Assembly (NCBI GenBank): GCA_025927545.1
Contig: JAICLE010000031.1
Span: 1 to 32,048, forward strand
Direction: 5' to 3'
DNA: 32,048 nt
Origin: Gemmatimonadales bacterium
Lineage (GTDB): Bacteria > Gemmatimonadota > Gemmatimonadetes > Gemmatimonadales > GWC2-71-9
The position numbers were made by a program, and so were the translations under genes. Shown here piece after piece: positions 14,459-23,521 of this stretch (positions within the stretch are counted from its first letter, which is position 1; the number at the start of each line of letters is the position of its first letter). The notes below the pieces were generated by a model. That model did no database searches. It saw nothing but the letters and a program-made list of their open reading frames with translations, and was not told the DNA's origin.

Positions 14459-15943
14459 GTGATGAACCCTCGCCCCCACGTCCCGCGCCTCCTCGTCGCT
14501 GCCGGCGCGGCCGGCATCTTGGCCTGCTCAAGCGACGACATCGCCGCGCCGCCCGAGTCTCCTCCGGTCCCCGCCGCGGCCCACATCGACTCCGTGACTG
14601 TGACGCCCGGGACGGCCAACGTCCTGTCGGCAACGGTCAGCGTCTATGCGAAGAACGCCGAGCACGCGCGCGTGCTGTTCGAGTCTCCCGGCGTCGCGCC
14701 GGACTCGACGCCGAGCGTCGCGCTCGCGGGCGGGCAGGGCACGATACCGGTGCTGGGGCTTCGGAGCGGGATCGCCTATCGCGGCGTGGTCGAGGTGACG
14801 GGTGGGGACACCCAGGCGCGGTCGGACAGCGTGAGCTTCACGGGAGGCGAGCTGCCGGAGCCGCTCGATCACGTGAGCTTCACCGCGGCGGGCACCGCGA
14901 GCCGCGGGTTCACCCTCAGCGCGGTTGCGGTCGGCGGCTCCATCTATGCCATCGCGTTCGACTCGGCGGGGGCTATACGCTGGTATCGCGGGTTCGCGTT
15001 CGACGGCACCCAGGCCACAGGGGACCTCAAGCAGCAGCAGAATGGGAACTTCACGCTCTACATCGGCACCGTGACCGGCTGGGAGTCGGTCCCCGGCCGC
15101 TACGTGGAGTTCTCCCCGACGGGTGATTCGCTGCGCTCGCTGACCGCGCCGGCGCCGCTCTTCACCGACAACCACGAGCTGCTGATCACGGGGTCGGGCG
15201 CGGACGAGCGCGTCCATCTCTTCGGGTACGACCGGCGCGCGGCGGACCTGTCGGCCATCGGCGGCCCCTCGGCCGCGCAGGCGACCGGCCACACCCTGCT
15301 GCGGCTGCGCCCGGACGGCTCGGCCGAGTTCTCGTGGGTGGCGTGGGACCACATTCCAGTCCAGAACTGGATCGAGCCGCCGCGGCCCGATCCCACCAAC
15401 CCCGAGCAGCCGGATTACGATCACCCGAACGCGATCGGGTTCGACCTCGACGGCAACTACATCGTCTCGTGGCGCAACCTGGGCCAGGTGACCAAGATCG
15501 ACGCCGGGACCGGGGAGGTGCTGTGGCGGCTCGGCGGGGCGGACAACGAGTTCACCTTCGTGAACGATCCGCTTCACGGCTTCAGCGCGCAGCACTACGC
15601 GCGCATCCTGCCGAACGGCCACCTGCTGCTCTACGACAACGGCACCCGTCACACGCCGCCGGAGAGCCGCGTGGTGGAGTACGCGCTCGACCTGGCCGCG
15701 CACACCGCGACGCTGGTGTGGGAGTTCCGCCACTCGCCCGCGATCTACACGGCCTACGTGGGCTCGGTGCAGCGGCTCACGAACGGGAACACCGCCATCG
15801 GCTACGGCTTCGTGGGACACACCACGGAGGTCGCGCCGGGCGGGTCGGTCGTGTGGGAGGCGGACCTCAGGGTGGATGGGCACCCGATTCTGGCGTATCG
15901 CATGGTGCGGATCGCGTCGCTGTACGGGTACGAGGAGCCGTAG
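14459..15943 (+). CDS. Arylsulfotransferase (ASST)-family lipoprotein
   Basis: A 494-residue exported lipoprotein. The signal is PRLLVAAGAAGILAC with the lipobox ILAC at Cys23, followed by SSDD. Residues 40-135 form a fibronectin-like/Ig-like domain (SVTVTPGTANVLSATVSV). From about 140 to the end there is a beta-propeller of the ASST/Arylsulfotran_2 type: TDNHELLITGSG, DYDHPNAIGFDLDGNYIVSWRN, IDAGTGEVLWRLGG and FSAQHYARILPNGHLLLYDNGT. Characterised ASSTs move sulfate between phenols using a catalytic histidine; several conserved histidines are present here, but the reaction is unproven for this branch. Start is GTG 14459 (GGAG at 14449-14452, 6 bases away) or ATG 14462. An intrinsic terminator lies just upstream. 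Its stop is 81 bases from the palindrome axis. Confidence 0.88.
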   Translation: MMNPRPHVPRLLVAAGAAGILACSSDDIAAPPESPPVPAAAHIDSVTVTPGTANVLSATVSVYAKNAEHARVLFESPGVAPDSTPSVALAGGQGTIPVLGLRSGIAYRGVVEVTGGDTQARSDSVSFTGGELPEPLDHVSFTAAGTASRGFTLSAVAVGGSIYAIAFDSAGAIRWYRGFAFDGTQATGDLKQQQNGNFTLYIGTVTGWESVPGRYVEFSPTGDSLRSLTAPAPLFTDNHELLITGSGADERVHLFGYDRRAADLSAIGGPSAAQATGHTLLRLRPDGSAEFSWVAWDHIPVQNWIEPPRPDPTNPEQPDYDHPNAIGFDLDGNYIVSWRNLGQVTKIDAGTGEVLWRLGGADNEFTFVNDPLHGFSAQHYARILPNGHLLLYDNGTRHTPPESRVVEYALDLAAHTATLVWEFRHSPAIYTAYVGSVQRLTNGNTAIGYGFVGHTTEVAPGGSVVWEADLRVDGHPILAYRMVRIASLYGYEEP

Positions 15944-16105
15944 GCGGGGCGAGGTAAGCCGTGCGCGGGACGGAACCCGCTCTTCATCCCGAGCGCAGCG
16001 AGGGACCTTGCCGGGGAATGGTTCGAACCATTCCCCGGCAAGGTCCCTCGCTGCGCTCGGGATGAAGAGCGGGTTCCGTCCCGCGCACGGCTTACCTCGC
16101 CCCGC
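15944..16105. repeat. Symmetry centre with two facing interspersed-repeat copies
   Basis: The repeat at 15982-16009 (CTTCATCCCGAGCGCAGCGA then GGGACCTT) and its mirror at 16040-16067 face each other across 30 bases centred on GGTTC|GAACC. The same family occurs at 7395-7421. No gene lies in this 162-bp stretch. The flanks read into identical copies of the ASST-like gene on both sides. Confidence 0.9.
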
Positions 16106-17590
16106 CTACGGCTCCTCGTACCCGTACAGCGACGCGATCCGCACCATGCGATACGCCAGAATCGGGTGCCCATCCACCCTGAGGTCCGCCTCCCACACGA
16201 CCGACCCGCCCGGCGCGACCTCCGTGGTGTGTCCCACGAAGCCGTAGCCGATGGCGGTGTTCCCGTTCGTGAGCCGCTGCACCGAGCCCACGTAGGCCGT
16301 GTAGATCGCGGGCGAGTGGCGGAACTCCCACACCAGCGTCGCGGTGTGCGCGGCCAGGTCGAGCGCGTACTCCACCACGCGGCTCTCCGGCGGCGTGTGA
16401 CGGGTGCCGTTGTCGTAGAGCAGCAGGTGGCCGTTCGGCAGGATGCGCGCGTAGTGCTGCGCGCTGAAGCCGTGAAGCGGATCGTTCACGAAGGTGAACT
16501 CGTTGTCCGCCCCGCCGAGCCGCCACAGCACCTCCCCGGTCCCGGCGTCGATCTTGGTCACCTGGCCCAGGTTGCGCCACGAGACGATGTAGTTGCCGTC
16601 GAGGTCGAACCCGATCGCGTTCGGGTGATCGTAATCCGGCTGCTCGGGGTTGGTGGGATCGGGCCGCGGCGGCTCGATCCAGTTCTGGACTGGAATGTGG
16701 TCCCACGCCACCCACGAGAACTCGGCCGAGCCGTCCGGGCGCAGCCGCAGCAGGGTGTGGCCGGTCGCCTGCGCGGCCGAGGGGCCGCCGATGGCCGACA
16801 GGTCCGCCGCGCGCCGGTCGTACCCGAAGAGATGGACGCGCTCGTCCGCGCCCGACCCCGTGATCAGCAGCTCGTGGTTGTCGGTGAAGAGCGGCGCCGG
16901 CGCGGTCAGCGAGCGCAGCGAATCACCCGTCGGGGAGAACTCCACGTAGCGGCCGGGGACCGACTCCCAGCCGGTCACGGTGCCGATGTAGAGCGTGAAG
17001 TTCCCATTCTGCTGCTGCTTGAGGTCCCCTGTGGCCTGGGTGCCGTCGAACGCGAACCCGCGATACCAGCGTATAGCCCCCGCCGAGTCGAACGCGATGG
17101 CATAGATGGAGCCGCCGACCGCAACCGCGCTGAGGGTGAACCCGCGGCTCGCGGTGCCCGCCGCGGTGAAGCTCACGTGATCGAGCGGCTCCGGCAGCTC
17201 GCCTCCCGTGAAGCTCACGCTGTCCGACCGCGCCTGGGTGTCCCCACCCGTCACCTCGACCACGCCGCGATAGGCGATCCCGCTCCGAAGCCCCAGCACC
17301 GGTATCGTGCCCTGCCCGCCCGCGAGCGCGACGCTCGGCGTCGAGTCCGGCGCGACGCCGGGAGACTCGAACAGCACGCGCGCGTGCTCGGCGTTCTTCG
17401 CATAGACGCTGACCGTTGCCGACAGGACGTTGGCCGTCCCGGGCGTCACAGTCACGGAGTCGATGTGGGCCGCGGCGGGGACCGGAGGAGACTCGGGCGG
17501 CGCGGCGATGTCGTCGCTTGAGCAGGCCAAGATGCCGGCCGCGCCGGCAGCGACGAGGAGGCGCGGGACGTGGGGGCGAGGGTTCATCAC
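16106..17590 (-). CDS. Arylsulfotransferase-family lipoprotein (right-arm copy)
   Basis: Identical 494-residue copy of 14459-15943: lipobox Cys23, Ig-like domain, then an ASST-type beta-propeller. The two copies converge on the axis tail to tail, 162 bases apart. Confidence 0.85.
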   Translation of the reverse strand: MMNPRPHVPRLLVAAGAAGILACSSDDIAAPPESPPVPAAAHIDSVTVTPGTANVLSATVSVYAKNAEHARVLFESPGVAPDSTPSVALAGGQGTIPVLGLRSGIAYRGVVEVTGGDTQARSDSVSFTGGELPEPLDHVSFTAAGTASRGFTLSAVAVGGSIYAIAFDSAGAIRWYRGFAFDGTQATGDLKQQQNGNFTLYIGTVTGWESVPGRYVEFSPTGDSLRSLTAPAPLFTDNHELLITGSGADERVHLFGYDRRAADLSAIGGPSAAQATGHTLLRLRPDGSAEFSWVAWDHIPVQNWIEPPRPDPTNPEQPDYDHPNAIGFDLDGNYIVSWRNLGQVTKIDAGTGEVLWRLGGADNEFTFVNDPLHGFSAQHYARILPNGHLLLYDNGTRHTPPESRVVEYALDLAAHTATLVWEFRHSPAIYTAYVGSVQRLTNGNTAIGYGFVGHTTEVAPGGSVVWEADLRVDGHPILAYRMVRIASLYGYEEP

Positions 17591-17619
17591 ACCGTGCTCC
17601 AGTGGTCTGGACCGAGCCG

Positions 17620-17646
17620 AAAAAAGGGGCGGCTCATCGCCCGCCC
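17620..17646 (-). terminator. Intrinsic terminator (right-arm copy)
   Basis: Mirror of 14403-14429: GGGCGG/CCGCCC stem with a six-T run read on the minus strand, 30 bases before the ASST-like start at 17590. Confidence 0.8.
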
Positions 17647-17712
17647 TTAGGCATCATGGCCAGATCGGCGCACGGCGGTTGTGTTGGTGCTCACATGACG
17701 GAAAACATTCGT

Positions 17713-17749
17713 CGGGCCGGCCTCAGGCTTGGGGCCCGAGGCCGGGCCG
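17713..17749. other. GC-rich stem-loop (right-arm copy)
   Basis: Mirror of 14300-14336; a 16-bp stem with two mismatches and a 5-base loop. Confidence 0.5.
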
Positions 17750-17812
17750 GCCGCCAACGACATCGATAGTGCACGGGCTTTGCTGCTAACCAGTTATCGG
17801 CGGAGGGATATC

Positions 17813-17832
17813 GGTGTGATCGACATCACACC
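17813..17832. promoter_or_regulatory. CRP/FNR-type palindrome (right-arm copy)
   Basis: Mirror of 14217-14236, with core TGTGA-N6-TCACA. Being symmetrical, it reads the same on both strands. Confidence 0.5.
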
Positions 17833-17842
17833 TGCCTCTTTC

Positions 17843-18682
17843 TTACCGCTCCGCCCGCGCGCCCGAGGTCGCCGAGTCGGCCAGCCGCAGCATACCACCG
17901 AAGTCCTTCAGCTCGGCGAGACCGATGTCCGAGGTCACCCAGTAGGAGAACTCCGGGGTTGCCCAATGCAGGACGTGGTAGCCGTTCCTGGTCACGGGCG
18001 CCGCATCTCGCTCGGGTTCCCGCGCGGGCCAGACGAACACGCTCACCACATGCCGGCGCCGCCCATACACCAGCGCGGCCACCGGCCGGCCGTCCATGTA
18101 GTCGAGCCGCCCGCCCAGCAGGGGGTAGCCGCGCCCGGCGAAGTCGTGCACCGGCGGCGAGAAGTCGAGCTTGCCGTCGAACCACGGCTTGACCGTGTGC
18201 TGGTCGCTGCTCACCACGTCGCTCAGGTGGCCCGGCATGAGCGAGCGCACGTGGCTCGCCACCACCTGGTCCGCCAGCACGAGGGAGCCGGCGCGCGCCG
18301 CGCCCAGCCGCCAGCTTCCGACCGCCACCACCGCGACCGATGCCGCGAGCGCCAGCCACCGCCACGTCGCCTGCCGAGCCGGCCGCGCGGCCGCCGTCGG
18401 GGCTGCCACACCCGCCAGCGAAAGCGGCCGCTCGCGCGCCGGCAGCTCCAGCATCGGCAGCTCCGCCGCGATCGCATTGCGCACCCGGACGCGCAGCGCG
18501 TCGGCCGGCTCCCGCCTCGGCATGACCCCCTCCAGCGCGGCCCGCAGCGCCAGCCGGTCGGCCTGGAAGCGGCGGCACCGTCCGCACTCCGCCAGGTGCG
18601 CCTCGACCTCGGCCGCGTCGGGCGGTGCCAGCTCGCCGTCGAGATAGGCGTCGATCCGGGTCTCCACGTCGGGATGGCTCAT
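17843..18682 (-). CDS. Zinc-finger transmembrane anti-sigma factor (right-arm copy)
   Basis: Identical 279-residue copy of 13367-14206: HLAECGRC zinc motif, one membrane segment at about 107-125, periplasmic C-terminal domain. ATG 18682 follows the sigma stop by one base. Confidence 0.9.
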   Translation of the reverse strand: MSHPDVETRIDAYLDGELAPPDAAEVEAHLAECGRCRRFQADRLALRAALEGVMPRREPADALRVRVRNAIAAELPMLELPARERPLSLAGVAAPTAAARPARQATWRWLALAASVAVVAVGSWRLGAARAGSLVLADQVVASHVRSLMPGHLSDVVSSDQHTVKPWFDGKLDFSPPVHDFAGRGYPLLGGRLDYMDGRPVAALVYGRRRHVVSVFVWPAREPERDAAPVTRNGYHVLHWATPEFSYWVTSDIGLAELKDFGGMLRLADSATSGARAER

Positions 18683-18683
18683 C

Positions 18684-19208
18684 TCAGCCCTCCTTCCCGG
18701 CGAGCAGCGCCGCCTGCAGCCGCTGCCGCGCGCGCGAAAGCCGTGACATGACCGTGCCGATGGGCACGTCCACCACGTCGCCGATCTCCTTGTAGGAGAG
18801 GCCCTCGAGCTCCCGCAGGACGATGACCTCGCGCAGGTCGGGCGGCAGCCGGCCGAGCGCGTGCGCCAGGGTCTCCCGCGAGTCGCGCCGCGCGAGCTCC
18901 TCCCCGAAGTCCTCGCCCGCCGTCTCGCTGTGCAGCGTCTCGTCGAACTCCGCCGCCTCTGCTTCTGGCCGCCGCCGGCGTCGCCAGGTGAAGGCGGTGT
19001 TGCGGACGATCGTCAGCATCCAGCCGCGGCTCTGCGCCGCGCCGTTGCCGCGGAACCCGCCGAAGTGCCGCAGCGCGCGGAGGTAGGCCTCCTGCACCAC
19101 GTCGTCCGCGTCGGCGTCGTTTCCGGTGAGATGGCGCGCCAGCCCGTGGGCGGCGCCCAGGTGCGGCAGCATCAGCGCCTCGAATCGCTCCAACTCGTTT
19201 GGCTCCAA
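18684..19208 (-). CDS. ECF-family sigma factor (right-arm copy)
   Basis: Identical copy of 12841-13365, starting at TTG 19208 behind GAGG; the alternative in-frame TTG is at 19235. Regions 2 and 4 are complete. Confidence 0.9.
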   Translation of the reverse strand: MEPNELERFEALMLPHLGAAHGLARHLTGNDADADDVVQEAYLRALRHFGGFRGNGAAQSRGWMLTIVRNTAFTWRRRRRPEAEAAEFDETLHSETAGEDFGEELARRDSRETLAHALGRLPPDLREVIVLRELEGLSYKEIGDVVDVPIGTVMSRLSRARQRLQAALLAGKEG

Positions 19209-19247
19209 CCGTTCCTCGGTTGTGTCTCGGGACAACCCGTCCGGAGT

Positions 19248-19274
19248 AGACTCGCCGGCAGGCGACTTTATTCC
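19248..19274 (-). promoter_or_regulatory. Predicted ECF promoter of the sigma operon (right-arm copy)
   Basis: Mirror of 12775-12801: GGAATA (19274-19269), N17, GTCT (19251-19248), read on the minus strand. Confidence 0.6.
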
Positions 19275-19278
19275 CGAC

Positions 19279-19305
19279 GGAATAGACCCCGCGGGCGCCG
19301 AGTCT
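19279..19305 (+). promoter_or_regulatory. Predicted ECF promoter of the cupredoxin gene (right-arm copy)
   Basis: Mirror of 12744-12770: GGAATA (19279-19284), N17, GTCT (19302-19305), followed about 47 bases later by ATG 19352. Confidence 0.6.
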
Positions 19306-19351
19306 CCCGCTCGTCCGATAGCGACATCACGTCAACTCGAGGAACGAGCCC

Positions 19352-20452
19352 ATGAGACTCCCGTCCATCACCCTGCCGCTCGGCGGCCTGGTCGCCGCCG
19401 CGCTTGCGGCCGCGCCCGCCCGCAACGTCCAGCCCGTGCCCCGTCGCGCTCCCGCCGACGTCGGCGCAACCCTGTCCGAGTGGACCATTCGGCTCTCCGC
19501 CACGAGCGTTCCGGCGGGCCCCGTCAGCTTCACCGCCACCAACAACGGCAGCATTCCGCACGCCTTGGAGGTCGAAGGGAATGGGATCGAGCAGGAGACG
19601 CCGCTCATTCAGCCGGGCGCGAGCGCGACCCTGACGCTCATGCTGAAGCCCGGCAGCTACGAGATCTATTGCCCCGTCGGGCGCGACTCGCACAAGAAGC
19701 TCGGCATGGAGACGCACCTCAAGGTAGTCGCCGTGGCCGATCCCGCGAGCGCCTCGACGCGCGCCGAGCCAGGCCCGAGGGCCCCCGCACCCGAGCCGGC
19801 TGAGCCCGCCGCCAAGTGGATCCGGGTGACCGGCGGCGGACCGGTCATCCAGATCCTCCCCGGCCCGTTCCCGTTCCCCGACAGCGCGGGCCCGGTCGCG
19901 CAGCAGTTCGGCGCGGAGCGCGATGCGCTCGATGCCCAGATCAGGAGCGGCCCCTACTCGAACAACGTGGCGCCGATCTCGGGCCGGTTCAGCTTCCGTG
20001 CGCTCGAGCGCGGCAGCATCCGTGATTCGGTGAACGGCGTCGCGGAGTTCACCACCCAGGACGGCGCGCGCTGGAAGGCGGTGCTCGACCGGGTGCAGAC
20101 GAAGGACGTCCCCCACCACCCGAGGTTCGGCGGCGTCATCATGGGCCTCTATTACCACGGGATGACCGGCGTCCACACTCCGCTCGTCCCCACGATCAAC
20201 AGCGCGGTGGCGCTCTGGTCGGTCGCCCATCTTTACCGCAACGAAGCGCTGGTGACCGACAACGCGCAGGTGCACGTGATGCTGCTCTCGCACACGCGGC
20301 GCGACGGTGACTACGCCCTGGAGTGCTGGGACTGCTCCCGCAACAAGGTGGACGAGCTGCAGCTCCAGATCACGCCGGCGGCGGGCGAGCCGCCGTTCGA
20401 CGCGCCGGGCGGATTTCTGTTCGTCAACTGGGAGCGGTCGCGGGGGAGGTGA
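19352..20452 (+). CDS. Secreted cupredoxin-domain protein (right-arm copy)
   Basis: Identical 366-residue copy of 11597-12697: signal peptide, type-1 copper ligands His70/Cys107/His114/Met119, then an unrecognised His/Cys-rich domain with CWDC at 325-328. Confidence 0.86.
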   Translation: MRLPSITLPLGGLVAAALAAAPARNVQPVPRRAPADVGATLSEWTIRLSATSVPAGPVSFTATNNGSIPHALEVEGNGIEQETPLIQPGASATLTLMLKPGSYEIYCPVGRDSHKKLGMETHLKVVAVADPASASTRAEPGPRAPAPEPAEPAAKWIRVTGGGPVIQILPGPFPFPDSAGPVAQQFGAERDALDAQIRSGPYSNNVAPISGRFSFRALERGSIRDSVNGVAEFTTQDGARWKAVLDRVQTKDVPHHPRFGGVIMGLYYHGMTGVHTPLVPTINSAVALWSVAHLYRNEALVTDNAQVHVMLLSHTRRDGDYALECWDCSRNKVDELQLQITPAAGEPPFDAPGGFLFVNWERSRGR

Positions 20453-20501
20453 GTGGGCGGGCGGGCGAGCAGGCGAGCAGGCTGACCGCCTGCTCACTCA
20501 C
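20449..20501. terminator. Shared hairpin between cupredoxin and surE genes (right-arm copy)
   Basis: Mirror of 11548-11600: GTGAGTG/CACTCAC outer stem containing both stop codons, and an inner GAGCAGGC/GCCTGCTC stem. Confidence 0.6.
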
Positions 20502-21223
20502 CCCCCCACCGCCGCCTGCTCCGCCAACGCCTTCTCATCCGTGAGATCCAGCCGCAGCGGCGTGAGCGAGACCCAGCCGTGCTCCACCGCCCAGCGGTCG
20601 GTCCCCTCGTCCGGCGCCTCGAGGGCCACGGTCGTGATCCAGAAGTGCGGCCGGCCGCGCGGGTCGTGGCCGGGCACCACCTTGCCGTCGTAGTGCCGCA
20701 CCGATTGGCGGGTCCAGCGGAGCCCGCGCGGGGTGAGCGGAAAGTTCACGTTGACCAGTGGGCAGGCGTTGCGCGTGATGAGCAGCTCGAGCACCCGGTC
20801 CACCCATGGCCCGAGCGCCGCGAAGTCGGGCTGGTCGTCGGCCGTGGGCGTGCTGAGCGCGATGCCGCGGACCCCGAGCAGCGGCGCCTGCTTCGCGGCG
20901 GCCAGCGTCCCCGAGTGCCAGATCGAGTTTCCCAGGTTGGTGCCGAGGTTGATTCCGGAGAGCACGACGTCCACCTTCCCCCATTCGGCCACGCCGATGG
21001 TCACGCAGTCGGCCGGGGTGCCGTTCACGCGGTACGCCTCGTGGTCGCCGATCACGGTCGCCTTCACGGTGAGCGGTCTCGAGTGGGTGATGGCGTGTCC
21101 CATCGAAGACTGCTCCACGTCGGGCGCCACGATGCGGACCTCGCCGAACCGGCGCGCCGCGTCGGCCAGGGCCCGGAGGCCGGGGCTGTACACACCGTCG
21201 TCGTTGGCGATCAGGATCCTCAT
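20498..21223 (-). CDS. surE: 5'/3'-nucleotidase SurE (right-arm copy)
   Basis: Identical 241-residue copy of 10826-11551, with the NDDGVYSPG metal motif and SGINLGTNLG. Confidence 0.95.
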   Translation of the reverse strand: MRILIANDDGVYSPGLRALADAARRFGEVRIVAPDVEQSSMGHAITHSRPLTVKATVIGDHEAYRVNGTPADCVTIGVAEWGKVDVVLSGINLGTNLGNSIWHSGTLAAAKQAPLLGVRGIALSTPTADDQPDFAALGPWVDRVLELLITRNACPLVNVNFPLTPRGLRWTRQSVRHYDGKVVPGHDPRGRPHFWITTVALEAPDEGTDRWAVEHGWVSLTPLRLDLTDEKALAEQAAVGG

Positions 21224-21247
21224 TCGCTCTCCTCTCGTGAATCCCCC

Positions 21248-22108
21248 ATGCGCGTGACCCTCCTGCTCAACCCGAAGGCCGGGAACGGCGGCCAGTCCTC
21301 CGCCGACCTCCGCCGCGCGGTCGAGTCGGCGGGCCACGCCGTGGAGGTCCGCCGGGCGAAGCAGTCCGGCCTTGCCGAGGCGCTGCGCGATCCGGGCGAC
21401 CTGGTCGCGGTGGCCGGCGGCGACGGCACGGTGGGCCGCGTCATGAAAGCCCTGGCCGGCACCGAAGTTCCGATGGCCATCCTCCCGACCGGCACGGCCA
21501 ACAACATCGCCCGGTCATTCGGCATCCGCGGTGATGCAGCCGATCTCGCCGCCCGCTGGGCCACGGCCGACGTGCGCCGCGTGGACGTCGGGACCGCGCG
21601 CGGGCCCTGGGGCGAGACCCGGTTCGTCGAGTCCACCGGCGTGGGACTGCTGGGCCACCTGATTCATCCGGACGTCGGCGACAATCTGAAGGGGACGGAC
21701 GATGCGCGCACCGAGGCCCGGCGTGCGGCCCGCACGCTCGCGCCGCTCGAGCTCCGGGTCGAGCTGGACGGCCGCGATCTCACCGGCCGCTACCTCCTGC
21801 TGGAGGCCATGAACATCCGCTGCGCCGGTCCCAATCTCTGGCTCGCGGAGCAGGCGCGGGTGAGCGACGGCAAGCTCGAGATCGTGCGCGCGCTGGAACG
21901 CGACCGCGTCGCCCTCGTCGCGCTGGCCGACGCGTTCGGCACCGCACGGCCGCACCTGCCCACCGAGCGGGGCAAGTGCCTCCGCGTCTGGTGCGCGCCC
22001 GACGAGCTGCACGTGGACGACGAGCACGGCGGCGACCTGGGCAGCTGGCGCGGCCGCGCCGAGGTCGAGGTCACCCTCGGCGCCGCGACCGTCGGTGTGC
22101 TGCGCTGA
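21248..22108 (+). CDS. Diacylglycerol kinase-family lipid kinase (right-arm copy)
   Basis: Identical 286-residue copy of 9941-10801, with NPKAGNGG, GGDGTVGRV and LPTGTANNIARSFGI. Confidence 0.9.
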   Translation: MRVTLLLNPKAGNGGQSSADLRRAVESAGHAVEVRRAKQSGLAEALRDPGDLVAVAGGDGTVGRVMKALAGTEVPMAILPTGTANNIARSFGIRGDAADLAARWATADVRRVDVGTARGPWGETRFVESTGVGLLGHLIHPDVGDNLKGTDDARTEARRAARTLAPLELRVELDGRDLTGRYLLLEAMNIRCAGPNLWLAEQARVSDGKLEIVRALERDRVALVALADAFGTARPHLPTERGKCLRVWCAPDELHVDDEHGGDLGSWRGRAEVEVTLGAATVGVLR

Positions 22109-22117
22109 GTCGTCGCG

Positions 22118-23330
22118 ATGCGGACGCTCGAGCTGGTACGGCTCCTCGCCGACCTGCTCGCGGTTGGCGCGGTGGCGTTTCCACGGCTCCGCGCCTTGAA
22201 CCGTGGTCGTGCTCGGCGTGCTCGCGCTCGTCGTGGCGGCCGCGCCCCCGGCGCTGCTCCCGGTGTTCCAGTTCCCCCGCCCGACCGGTCCCTACCCCAT
22301 CGGCACGCTGACCGACCACTGGATCGACTCGACCCGGCCGGAGGTCTTCACCGCCGACCCGTCCGACCGCCGCGAGCTGATGGTGCAGCTCTGGGATCCC
22401 GCACGCTACCAGCGGGGCGCGCCGCGGGCGCCGTACGTCGAGCGCCCCGAAACGCTGGCGCCGCTCGCGCGGCTGCTCGGCCTCTCGGGATTCACCTTGA
22501 GCCACCTCGATCAGGTGCGGACCCGCGCCCGTATCCTGTGCTGATCTTCGCGCATGGGCGCGGCGGCTACCGGCAGCACAACACCGCGCTGGTCCAGGAG
22601 CCGGTGTCGCACGGGTACGTCGTGGCGGCGATGGATCAGCCGGGCGCCGCGAGCGGCGTCGCCTTTCCCGACGGCCGCGTGGCGCTGTTCGACCCGCGCA
22701 TGTTCGACCCCTCCGCGCCGGGGCATCCGCCTTTCCTCGACAGCGTGAACCCGTTCCTCGCCCGCGACGCGAGCTTCACGCTCGACCGGCTTGCCGCGCT
22801 CGACACGAACGACGCCCGGGGAACCCTCACCGGCCGTCTCGACCTCGGCCGCGCCGGCATGTTCGGCGTCTCGCTGGGCGGCGCCGTCACCGCCGAGGCC
22901 TGCCGGCGGGAACCGCGGCTCCGGGCGTGTCTCATGATGGACAGCCTCATGCCGGCCGACGTCGTCGCCTCCGGGCTCCGGCAGCCGGCGATGTGGCTGA
23001 GCAGCGACAGCGCGAGCATGCGGCTCGAGCACTGGCCGGAGCGCGACATCGACGAGACTCAGGGCACGATGCGCGCGGTATTCGGGACGCTGCCCGGCGA
23101 CGGGTACCTCGTGCGTCTGCCGGGCGCGTTCCACCCGAACTTCTCGGACATGCCGCTGTTCTCGCCTCTGGTGCGCCGGCTCGGCCTCGTCGGCCCGATC
23201 GACCCGCGCCGCGGGCTTCAGATCGTGGACGCGTTCTCGCTGGTCTTCTTCGAGCGCGGGCTGGAGGGCCGCCCGGCCCGGCTGCTCGAACGCCCGGCCG
23301 ATCGCTTTCCGGAGGTAGGTTTCGACAGGC
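22118..23330 (+). pseudogene. Broken PAF-acetylhydrolase-family gene (right-arm copy)
   Basis: Mirror of 8719-9931 with exactly the same two frame breaks (near 22200 and near 22521-22533) and the same missing stop; the frame runs through the octamer element to 23473. Identical lesions in both copies fit one sequence read twice. Confidence 0.75.
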
Positions 23331-23490
23331 GTCAGACGGTCAGACGGTCAGACGGTCAGACGGGCGGGCGATCGCGTGGTCGGCAGGTACACGTGCAGGA
23401 CCGGCGTGCGTCCGACGGCCCCTGCGGACGACCTCCGACCGCCACCTGCTTGCCTGTTCGTCTGACCGTCTGACCGTCTGACCGTCTGAC
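23331..23490. repeat. Inverted octamer tandem-repeat element (right-arm copy)
   Basis: Mirror of 8559-8718: four GTCAGACG units, a 96-base loop, then four CGTCTGAC units. Confidence 0.9.
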
Positions 23491-23521
23491 TGATTCCCTG
23501 CGAATCGAAAGGATCGAACAG

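Noticed and set aside
16000..16050. Protelomerase-type hairpin telomere at the palindrome centre
   Set aside because: It would produce a perfect palindrome on read-through, but no protelomerase gene is in the window, and the centre is made of an interspersed repeat also found elsewhere. Kept only as a remote alternative.
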